Below are positions 6,160 to 12,085 of a stretch of 17,207 nucleotides of DNA, piece after piece. Made by a program: the position numbers and the translations under genes. The notes under the pieces were generated by a model. It made no database searches. It saw nothing but the letters and a program-made list of their open reading frames with translations, and was not told the DNA's origin. Each line of letters begins with the position of its first letter. The stretch's first letter is position 1. Source of the stretch: Porphyromonadaceae bacterium UBA4262 (GTDB lineage Bacteria > Bacteroidota > Bacteroidia > Bacteroidales > Muribaculaceae); NCBI GenBank assembly GCA_002396085.1, contig DGWI01000005.1, positions 1 to 17,207 of the forward strand. Reading direction: 5' to 3'.

Positions 6160-6680
6160 CCCGTCTGCTCAAGATACTGGTTGTGACGGCCCTGTTGAGC
6201 GTGCTTCCTTTGATGCACGGCTGCCTGCCACGATACACGCTCAATGGCGCGTCGATCGACTACTCGGTCTATCGCACCATTTCGTTTGGCGAGTTCCCCA
6301 TTCGTGCCGCGCTGGTCTATCCGCCGCTGCAGCAGTTGTTTGAGAATCGCATGTCCGACATGATTGAGCAGCAGACTAGGCTGCGTGTGGTCGACAATGT
6401 CAACAGCGACCTGCGCATGGAGGGCGAGATCACGGGCTACAACCTGTCGCCCCAGGCCGTGGGTGAGGATGCCTATGCCAGCCAGACGCGACTGACCATC
6501 ACGGTGCGTGTCAGGTATATCAACAACCGCAAGCCCGAGTTGTCGAGCGACCAGACTTTCTCGGCCTATCGTGACTTCTCGAGCAGCGAGATGCTCACCG
6601 ACGTGCAGGATGAGTTGTGCAACCAGATCACCAAGGACTTGTCGGACCTCATCTTCAATGCCACGCTGGGTGACTGGTAG
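6156..6680 (+). CDS. lptE: LptE-like outer-membrane lipoprotein
   Basis: Likely partner of LptD in lipopolysaccharide insertion at the outer membrane. The 174-residue product has an N-terminal lipoprotein signal (MTRLLK, a hydrophobic core, then LMHGC with the lipidated Cys at 23), followed by a short beta-rich domain. The first mature segment LPRYTLNGASIDYSVYRTIS fits the Bacteroidota LptE pattern, in which a YxxxGxSID block follows the Cys, as do the later alternating-strand segments such as RLTITVRVRYIN. It overlaps the activator gene by 4 nt. The distance from gammaproteobacterial LptE is large, so the name rests on the phylum-specific family and on the neighbouring secG, as I recall the synteny. 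Confidence 0.8.
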   Translation: MTRLLKILVVTALLSVLPLMHGCLPRYTLNGASIDYSVYRTISFGEFPIRAALVYPPLQQLFENRMSDMIEQQTRLRVVDNVNSDLRMEGEITGYNLSPQAVGEDAYASQTRLTITVRVRYINNRKPELSSDQTFSAYRDFSSSEMLTDVQDELCNQITKDLSDLIFNATLGDW

Positions 6681-6712
6681 TTTTTAAGATTTTAGTTTTT
6701 CTTGCGATTACC

Positions 6713-6747
6713 GACAACTGAAAACTGAAGACCGACAACAGAAACAA
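6713..6747. repeat. Heptamer tandem array between lptE and the TPR-like gene
   Basis: Five units read GACAACT, GAAAACT, GAAGACC, GACAACA, GAAACAA. The array ends 9 nt before the next ATG (6757), filling the upstream side of the start where a ribosome-binding site would be expected. Confidence 0.6.
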
Positions 6748-6756
6748 AGACAACCG

Positions 6757-7512
6757 ATGACCCAAGAACTTAGACATATATTGGCCGATGCCGAGGCGCC
6801 CGTGACACGCGAGTGGCTCGACAAGGCTATGGCCGAGGCACCCTATTGCACGCTGCCCATGCTGGTCTATCTCAAACGCAACGGAACCAGTGGCAACGAG
6901 GACATCCTGGCACGTCTGGCCATCGCCTGCCCCGACCGCCGCGCGCTGGCCTTGCAGTTGGGCGAGGATGCTGAGGCGTTCGCGCAGTTTTATCCTGCCG
7001 CGCCCGCGCCCGAGACGCCCGACACCGATACCACCATTGACCGCTTTCTCGACTCGTTTGGCTACACGAGCGAGAAGGAGATTGCGGCCATCAGCCAGGC
7101 CATCTTCAATCCCATGCCCGACTATGCCGATGTGTTGGCTGCACAGGAGCGTGATGCGGCATCAGGGCAAAAGCCCGCCATGACCGATGAGGATCAACTC
7201 ATCGACAATTTTATCGCTCACAGTCAGGAGCGCGAACGGCAGGTTTCTCAGGCCCCATCGCAACCCCATGTCGATGCCGCTGATCTGGCCGAAATCGCTG
7301 ATGCACAGGTCGATGAACCACAACAGAGCGATGACACTATGTTCAGCGAGAGCCTGGCCATGAGTTACATTGCTGGCAGGAAATTTTCAAAGGCACTTGA
7401 AATTATTGAGCATATTAGTGCCGATAATCCAGAAAAAAGTATTTACTTTGCAGACCAAATTCGTTTCTTGCGAAAATTGGTGTTAAATGAGAAACTTTTA
7501 AACCAAAATTAA
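6757..7512 (+). CDS. Tetratricopeptide-like protein of the lptE-secG locus
   Basis: A 251-residue cytoplasmic-looking protein without signal or membrane segment. The N-terminal part (1-80) is helical. A Pro-rich turn at 79-90 and acidic, low-complexity stretches (about 125-195) follow. The C-terminus (198-246) holds a TPR-like helical pair: AMSYIAGRKFSKALEII, then NPEKSIYFADQIRFLRKL. That C-terminal block is what I recall as conserved in the Bacteroidota protein between lptE and secG. Function is unknown; protein-protein contact is the usual role of such repeats. Codon use turns from G+C-rich to A+T-rich at about 7380, within the conserved tail. The stop is 4 nt before secG, so the two are cotranscribed. 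Confidence 0.75.
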   Translation: MTQELRHILADAEAPVTREWLDKAMAEAPYCTLPMLVYLKRNGTSGNEDILARLAIACPDRRALALQLGEDAEAFAQFYPAAPAPETPDTDTTIDRFLDSFGYTSEKEIAAISQAIFNPMPDYADVLAAQERDAASGQKPAMTDEDQLIDNFIAHSQERERQVSQAPSQPHVDAADLAEIADAQVDEPQQSDDTMFSESLAMSYIAGRKFSKALEIIEHISADNPEKSIYFADQIRFLRKLVLNEKLLNQN

Positions 7513-7516
7513 CGAT

Positions 7517-7894
7517 ATGACACTCTATGTAATTTTTGCAGTCTTGATCTTGATTGCATCAGTTCTGTTGGTCGGCGTGGTCCTCATCCAGAAGTCTAAG
7601 GGTGGAGGTCTGGCTGCCAACGTGAGCGGCTACAACCAGTTTGCTGGCGTCAAGCGCACCACCGAGTTTGTCGAGAAGGCAACTTGGGGCCTCGCCATTT
7701 TCATCTGCGTGCTGAGCATCGCTTCGGCATTTGTGCAGTCTCCCACCATCGTGCAGGGTGCTCCGCAAATCAAGAAGTTGCCCACCACCGAGACTCAGGC
7801 TCCCGCATTCGGCACTCAGGCCGAGGAGCAGGCTCCCGCAGCCCAGGCTCCTGCCCAGGAGGCACCCGCAACACCCGCCGCTCCCGCCAAGTAA
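7517..7894 (+). CDS. secG: Preprotein translocase subunit SecG
   Basis: Small accessory subunit of the SecYEG channel in the inner membrane. The 125-residue product has two hydrophobic segments (about 2-24 and 55-74) separated by the conserved cytoplasmic loop IQKSKGGGLAANVSG (24-38) with FAGVKRTTEFVEKATW (42-57). After the second helix a roughly 50-residue tail rich in Ala, Pro, Gln and Glu extends to the C-terminus; with the normal SecG topology it would lie in the periplasm. Last gene of the plus-strand envelope cluster, followed by two hairpins likely to end transcription. Confidence 0.93.
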   Translation: MTLYVIFAVLILIASVLLVGVVLIQKSKGGGLAANVSGYNQFAGVKRTTEFVEKATWGLAIFICVLSIASAFVQSPTIVQGAPQIKKLPTTETQAPAFGTQAEEQAPAAQAPAQEAPATPAAPAK

Positions 7895-7943
7895 TATCAC
7901 TTACTGGCACCACTGTCACCCACCAGGGCGATAACACAAGATA

Positions 7944-7973
7944 GCACGCACCCACTGCCACAGTAGTGCGTGC
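7944..7973 (+). terminator. Likely terminator hairpin after secG
   Basis: GCACGCAC (7944-7951) pairs with GTGCGTGC (7966-7973), with an inner ACT/AGT extension. The following CTTTGCTGTATTT is only moderately T-rich, so termination efficiency is uncertain. Confidence 0.55.
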
Positions 7974-7984
7974 CTTTGCTGTAT

Positions 7985-8019
7985 TTACTCTTCCCTCTCA
8001 CTGGCAGGGGGGAGAGTAA
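7985..8019. terminator. Second hairpin after secG
   Basis: TTACTCT (7985-7991) pairs with AGAGTAA (8013-8019), with an inner CCC/GGG extension. A short TTT follows. It may back up the first hairpin. Between 7895 and 8228 I see only hairpins and a 14-codon open stretch at 8020-8064 that I do not call. Confidence 0.4.
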
Positions 8020-8108
8020 TTTGCTATCTATGTCACAGGCGACGGACGCAAGGTCATCAAGTAAGCCCACTGCACCCATCGCAGCATAGATGGGTCCTAT
8101 AAAGTATT

Positions 8109-8149
8109 GTTGTGCCGCAAGTCGTAAGAGAGTCGACTTGCGGCACAAC
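8109..8149. terminator. Perfect 16-bp stem, probable bidirectional terminator
   Basis: The 16 nt at 8109-8124 are exactly complementary to 8134-8149, with a 9-nt loop. The plus strand continues TGTTTTGAC and the minus strand continues AATACTTT, so it could stop transcripts from both secG and ftcD. It is longer and more perfect than the other hairpins here. Confidence 0.55.
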
Positions 8150-8173
8150 TGTTTTGACATTGCGGACTAACAA

Positions 8174-8206
8174 GCAAAACAGCCAGGCCGATGACCGACC
8201 TGGCTG
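8174..8206 (-). terminator. ftcD terminator
   Basis: On the minus strand CAGCCAGG (complement of 8199-8206) pairs with CCTGGCTG (8180-8187), followed by TTTTGC. It lies about 23 nt after the ftcD stop codon. Confidence 0.7.
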
Positions 8207-8228
8207 CGATGGTTGATGTGAGTTGGTG

Positions 8229-9935
8229 TTAGAGTTTCGACTCGACGATCTTAGTGATCTCGGCTTCCTCGATGTTGGCGCGGGCGATGAGGTCGTTGGC
8301 CTCGGCGATGAGCGCGTCGGCAACGGCGCGATCCTTGAGCGAACCGGCGTTGATCTTGACATTCATGCCGGCACCCAGCACGGCGGCACGGGCGGCGAGG
8401 GCTCCCACGCCAGCGTCACTCACGCTGTTGGGGTTGCCGGTCTCGGCCATGGCACGGCACAGGTCGAAGACCTGGAACGACTCCTTCATCGTGCGCAGGG
8501 GCACCTGCGAGGCATAGAGCGTGGCGGCCTGGATGGCGGCGCTGCGTGCGGCCTTGTCCTCGTCGGTCTTCTTGGGCATGCCGAAGGCGGCCATGATGCG
8601 GTTGAAGGCCTCGGTGTCCTCGTCAACCAGGTGCAGCAGTTCGGTCATCAGTTCCTGGCCCTTGTCGGCCCACACGCTGAACTCGTGCCAGCGGTCGTCC
8701 CATCCGGGCTTGTGGCTGCTCAGGTTGGCAACCATGCCGCCCAGTGCGGCACCCAGTGCACCCATGTAGGCAGCGATGGTGCCACCACCGGGAGCGGGTG
8801 ATTCGCGCGAGGTTTCCTCGGCAAATCCCTTGACGGTGAGGTCGACCAACTTCTTGCCTGCATTCTCGTCGGCATCGAGCATAAACTCAATCACCTTCTC
8901 CTGCGGGTCGAAGGGCTTCAAGTCGTCCAGACCCATCGAGTGGATGGCGATCTCGATGATGTCGCTCTCGGGGATACCGGTCGAGCGGTGTTGCTTCTCG
9001 AGGAAGTACTTGCCGGCATCGATGAGGGTGCGCTTGGGAATCAGGCCTACAATCTCGGTGCCAGTGACGCGCACGCCACGGTTCTGGGCGCAGCGGCACA
9101 CCTCGTCGAAGGCCACGTGCAGCGGAGTGGCGTTGATGTCGGTGATATTCATCGACACCTGTGCAATCTTATACTCGTCGATATACCATCCGATGGCCTT
9201 GGTGCCCTTGAGCGTACCCGGTTGCATGATGGTCTTTCCGTTCTCGTCCTTCTTGGGGGTGCCGGTGATGGGGTTGCCCTCGCGGACGGGACGGCCCTTC
9301 TCGCGCACGTCAAAGGCGATGGCGTTGGCGCGGCGGGTCGACGTGGTGTTGAGGTTAAAGTTGGTGGCAATCAGGAAGTCGCGTGCGCCGACGGCGGTGC
9401 AGCCGGTGCGTGCGGCCTGCTCGTCGAGGGGGCGAGCCCCGAAGTCGGGCTGCTTGCCCGGTGTCGACAGTTTCTCGGCCAGGGCTTCATACTCGCCCTC
9501 ACGGCAAATGGCCAGGTTGCGGCGCTCGGGAGTGAAGGCGGCGGCCTCGTAGCAGTAGCAGGGGATGCCGGCCTCGTTGGCGATGCGCTCGGCAAGTTTG
9601 CGAGCCAGTGCGGCACACTCCTCAAGGGTGATGCCGGCCACGGGGATGAGCGGGCACACATCGGTGGCGCCCATGCGCGGGTGAGCACCGTGATGCTGGC
9701 GCATGTCAATCAGTTGTCCGGCCTTCTTCACAGCCTGGAAGGCGGTCTCGACCACCGAGTCGGGGTCGCCGACAAAGGTGACGACGGTGCGGTTGGTGGC
9801 TTCACCCGGGTCGACGTCTAACAGTTTGACACCGCTGGCGCGACGAATGACGTCAGTGATTTGGTTGATGATGTCCATGTTGCGGCCCTCGCTGAAGTTG
9901 GGCACGCATTCCACGATTTGACGTTTGTTGCTCAT
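8229..9935 (-). CDS. ftcD: Bifunctional glutamate formimidoyltransferase / formimidotetrahydrofolate cyclodeaminase
   Basis: Moves the formimino group from formiminoglutamate to tetrahydrofolate, then deaminates it to methenyl-THF, linking histidine breakdown to one-carbon metabolism. The 568-residue product is a full fusion. The transferase half (about 1-330) has VECVPNFSEGR at 8-18, HHGAHPRMGATDVCPLIP at 81-98 (His82 aligns with the proposed catalytic His of mammalian FTCD) and ITDINATPLH at 264-273. The cyclodeaminase half (about 360-568) has SPAPGGGTIAAYMGALGAAL at 379-398 and the Asp pair at 412-413. Usual partners hutH, hutU and hutI are absent from the flanks, so it is expressed alone. 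The promoter at 9989-10019 is near-perfect. Several long plus-strand reading frames across it are G+C-driven shadows. Confidence 0.95.
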   Translation of the reverse strand: MSNKRQIVECVPNFSEGRNMDIINQITDVIRRASGVKLLDVDPGEATNRTVVTFVGDPDSVVETAFQAVKKAGQLIDMRQHHGAHPRMGATDVCPLIPVAGITLEECAALARKLAERIANEAGIPCYCYEAAAFTPERRNLAICREGEYEALAEKLSTPGKQPDFGARPLDEQAARTGCTAVGARDFLIATNFNLNTTSTRRANAIAFDVREKGRPVREGNPITGTPKKDENGKTIMQPGTLKGTKAIGWYIDEYKIAQVSMNITDINATPLHVAFDEVCRCAQNRGVRVTGTEIVGLIPKRTLIDAGKYFLEKQHRSTGIPESDIIEIAIHSMGLDDLKPFDPQEKVIEFMLDADENAGKKLVDLTVKGFAEETSRESPAPGGGTIAAYMGALGAALGGMVANLSSHKPGWDDRWHEFSVWADKGQELMTELLHLVDEDTEAFNRIMAAFGMPKKTDEDKAARSAAIQAATLYASQVPLRTMKESFQVFDLCRAMAETGNPNSVSDAGVGALAARAAVLGAGMNVKINAGSLKDRAVADALIAEANDLIARANIEEAEITKIVESKL

Positions 9936-9988
9936 GTCTTGTATTTATGTTTATGGTTATGGTTTTCGACCTTCAGATAATTCGGCGA

Positions 9989-10019
9989 CAAAGGTAGTAA
10001 AAATCCTTTGACTGGCAAA
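9989..10019 (-). promoter_or_regulatory. Putative ftcD promoter
   Basis: On the minus strand TTTG (10016-10019), a 19-nt spacer and TACCTTTG (9989-9996) match the Bacteroidota vegetative consensus exactly. The start site near 9983 gives a leader of about 50 nt. That leader contains three to four 6-nt units (TTTATG-like on the plus strand, 9944-9967). Confidence 0.75.
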
Positions 10020-10134
10020 ATTGTGGCTGATGCATGTTTTTACTATTACGTGATCATGATTTGCTCGAATCGTGTTCCCAGTGAGTCCTTGAGTGTTCAA
10101 AATGACATTTAAAGTCAAAAAAGTGTTTAAAAAC

Positions 10135-10165
10135 TTTGCTCTTTCGATAAAATGTACTACCTTTG
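10135..10165 (+). promoter_or_regulatory. Putative glycosyltransferase promoter
   Basis: TTTG (10135-10138), a 19-nt spacer and TACCTTTG (10158-10165) match the consensus exactly. The expected start near 10172 gives a leader of about 30 nt. It is back to back with the ftcD promoter without overlap. Confidence 0.75.
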
Positions 10166-10203
10166 TCGGCACCTTTTCACAGAACTAATGCTTTCCTGAG
10201 AAT

Positions 10204-11340
10204 ATGATTATAGGTTATGATGGTTCATACGCCATCTTAAAGAACAATACAACCGAAGGCAATTATAGTAAAATTGTAGTCGAATCTGTTGCTGAGTGTT
10301 ATCCCCGGCATAGAATTTATGTTTATACCCCTCGTGTTGAGCGTCGCAGTGCGGCGACGACACTTGCCGTGATGCCCAATGTGAACATCAAGCAACCACG
10401 CAAGACTTTGAACAAGGCGTTGTGGCTCAATTGGGAGGGTATGGTCAAGGAGTTGGAACGCCATCATGTCGCCTTGTACCATGGTCTGTCGGGGCGTTTG
10501 CCCTTGCGCATCAAGTCGTCGCATGCCCGGTCGGTGGTGACCATTCACGGCCTGGGGCACATATTGTATCCCGGCGACTACAATTGGTGGAATCGTGTCA
10601 AGCGTGATTTCTTCACCAAACGCTCTTGCCGTCTGGCCGACTGCATCGTCACGACCAGCCAGCACACCAAGAATGACCTCATCGAGCACCTGGGCATCGA
10701 CAGCGACAAGATCGAAGTTGTCTACCCGGCGGTGGACGATCGGTTTGTGGGGCGCGTCATTGATGCCGAACTCGATACCGTGCGCAGCAAGTACAAGTTG
10801 CCCAAGCGGTACATCCTGGTGATTTCATCGCTGCTCGAGCACAAGAATGTGATGGCTGTGCTGCAGGCCATGACTCAGATGCAGGAAAAGAAGATTGACT
10901 TGGTGCTTGTCGGCAGCGAGACCGACTATTACGTGCGTGTGTTGCGCAACTATGCTCAATCACATCGTCTGATGCATCGCCTGGTGCACATCTCGCGTGC
11001 CCACGCGGCCGACATGGCGTCGATCTACCGCATGGCCGATGTGCTGGTGGCACCGTCGCGCTATGAGGGCTTCGGTCTCACCGTCATCGAGGCTCAGGCT
11101 TGCGATGTGCCGGTGATTACAACCTCGGGTACGGCGCTTGAGGAGGCCGGCGGCGACGCTGCCCTCTACTTCGAGCCCGACGACATTGCCACTTTGGCCT
11201 CACATCTTGACCAGGTGTTGGCCGACGAGTCGCTGCGTGAGCGCCTCATCGAGGCTGGACATCGCAACATCGAGCGCTTCACCTCGCAGAAACTCGCCGA
11301 CAACCTCGACGAACTCTACCACAAGATCCTCCGCCGATAA
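10204..11340 (+). CDS. GT4-type glycosyltransferase (family 1)
   Basis: Retaining GT-B glycosyltransferase, probably transferring a sugar from a nucleotide donor to a cell-surface glycan or lipid acceptor; donor and acceptor are not readable. The 378 residues show an N-terminal acceptor domain containing TIHGLGHILYPGDYN (113-127) and SCRLADCIVTTSQHTKNDLI (141-160). The C-terminal donor domain starts at about 200 (YILVISSLLEHKN), continues with LVLVGSE (233-239) and the EX7E motif at Glu288 and Glu296 in SRYEGFGLTVIEA, then DVPVITT (301-307). No signal or membrane helix is seen. It stands alone, not in a polysaccharide cluster, and converges on rubrerythrin. The first 30 codons are more A+T-rich than the rest. 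Confidence 0.9.
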   Translation: MIIGYDGSYAILKNNTTEGNYSKIVVESVAECYPRHRIYVYTPRVERRSAATTLAVMPNVNIKQPRKTLNKALWLNWEGMVKELERHHVALYHGLSGRLPLRIKSSHARSVVTIHGLGHILYPGDYNWWNRVKRDFFTKRSCRLADCIVTTSQHTKNDLIEHLGIDSDKIEVVYPAVDDRFVGRVIDAELDTVRSKYKLPKRYILVISSLLEHKNVMAVLQAMTQMQEKKIDLVLVGSETDYYVRVLRNYAQSHRLMHRLVHISRAHAADMASIYRMADVLVAPSRYEGFGLTVIEAQACDVPVITTSGTALEEAGGDAALYFEPDDIATLASHLDQVLADESLRERLIEAGHRNIERFTSQKLADNLDELYHKILRR

Positions 11341-11374
11341 TAAGTTCTTGATATAAATACTTAGTTATTAAACA

Positions 11375-11407
11375 AATTCAGCCAGGCGAATGCCGCCTGG
11401 CTGAATT
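11375..11407. terminator. Bidirectional terminator between glycosyltransferase and rubrerythrin
   Basis: The 14 nt AATTCAGCCAGGCG (11375-11388) pair perfectly with CGCCTGGCTGAATT (11394-11407) around a 5-nt loop. The minus strand continues TTTGTTTAA, a better T-tract than the plus strand, which runs straight into the ATTGTGC heptamer array. It shares the CAGCCAGG stem with the ftcD terminator. Confidence 0.75.
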
Positions 11408-11429
11408 GTGCATTGTGCATTGTGCATTG
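11405..11429. repeat. Heptamer tandem array after rubrerythrin stop
   Basis: Three exact ATTGTGC units and a partial fourth (ATTG) end one nt before the rubrerythrin stop codon (minus-strand TAA at 11431-11433). The array overlaps the last 3 nt of the adjacent terminator stem. Confidence 0.8.
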
Positions 11430-11430
11430 A

Positions 11431-11973
11431 TTAATAGTTCTCGGGCTTGAGCTGGAAGTGTGCCTGCGGATGGTCGCACACGGGGCAGCGCTCGGGAGCC
11501 TTCTTGCCGATGTGGATGTGTCCACAGTTGCGGCACTGCCAGATGCACTCCTCGTCGCGCGAGAATACCACCTCGTCCTCGATGTTCTTGAGCAACTTGC
11601 GGTAGCGCTCTTCGTGCGCCTTCTCGACCAGTGCCACGCCTTCCATCTTCTCGGCGATGTCGTCGAAGCCTTCCTCGCGTGCCACGCGAGCCATCTCCTT
11701 GTACATGTCGGTCCACTCGTAGTTCTCGCCCTCGGCAGCAGCCTTCAGGTTCTCGGGAGTGCTGCGGATGGCACCGCCCTCGAGCAGTTTGAACCACATC
11801 TTGGCGTGCTCCTTCTCTTGTGCGGCAGTCTCTTCGAAGATGGCTGCAATCTGCTCATAGCCGTCCTTCTTGGCCTTGCTGGCAAAGTAGGTGTACTTGT
11901 TGCGTGCCTGCGACTCGCCGGCAAAGGCTATCTGCAGGTTCTTCTCGGTCTGGGTTCCTTTGAGTTCTTTCAT
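11431..11973 (-). CDS. rbr: Rubrerythrin
   Basis: Cytoplasmic NADH-linked peroxidase that protects anaerobes. The 180-residue product has an N-terminal ferritin-like diiron domain with Glu20, ExxH at 53-56 (EKEH), and a second ExxH at 117-120 (EKAH). The C-terminal rubredoxin-like domain carries CRNC at 147-150 and CPVC at 163-166, then DHPQAHF, typical of rubrerythrin. Length is slightly below the roughly 190 residues of the classical protein. ATG at 11973 is the only reasonable start. The upstream Na/Pi cotransporter ends 110 nt before it on the same strand, so it may have its own promoter, though none is clear. Heptamer arrays lie on both sides of the gene. Confidence 0.95.
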   Translation of the reverse strand: MKELKGTQTEKNLQIAFAGESQARNKYTYFASKAKKDGYEQIAAIFEETAAQEKEHAKMWFKLLEGGAIRSTPENLKAAAEGENYEWTDMYKEMARVAREEGFDDIAEKMEGVALVEKAHEERYRKLLKNIEDEVVFSRDEECIWQCRNCGHIHIGKKAPERCPVCDHPQAHFQLKPENY

Positions 11974-11980
11974 CTTGTCG

Positions 11981-12015
11981 TTAGTTATTAGTTGTTGATA
12001 ATTTGGAATTACTTA
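11981..12015. repeat. Degenerate heptamer array upstream of rubrerythrin
   Basis: Units read TTAGTTA, TTAGTTG, TTGATAA, TTTGGAA, TTACTTA. The first two are close copies; the rest share mainly the leading TT, so only the first half is firm. The array lies 7 nt before the rubrerythrin start on the minus strand. Confidence 0.4.
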
Positions 12016-12050
12016 TAGGCTCTGTGAGGGCAGGGGACTTGGGGTCGGGC

Positions 12051-12085
12051 AAACCTTAAACCCTAACCTCTAACCCTTAAACCCT
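12051..12085. repeat. Telomere-like heptamer array at the Na/Pi cotransporter stop
   Basis: Five 7-nt units read AAACCTT, AAACCCT, AACCTCT, AACCCTT, AAACCCT. The last unit overlaps the cotransporter stop codon (minus-strand TAG at 12084-12086). The resemblance to the plant telomere repeat is coincidental. On the minus strand the array supplies several extra TAA/TAG triplets. Confidence 0.7.

Noticed and set aside
8020..8064. Short open stretch reading FAIYVTGDGRKVIK before a stop
   Set aside because: It resembles the end of a protein but is only 14 codons, preceded by a stop and a hairpin; too short to separate from chance.
8940..9821. 293-codon plus-strand open frame inside ftcD
   Set aside because: Low-complexity Gly/Val/Asp/His-rich translation typical of an antisense shadow of a G+C-rich gene; ftcD motifs are intact on the other strand.
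12001..12060. Rubrerythrin promoter at the minus-strand AAGGTTTG near 12052
   Set aside because: The box misses the TA of TAnnTTTG, has no -33 TTTG, and is part of the heptamer array.
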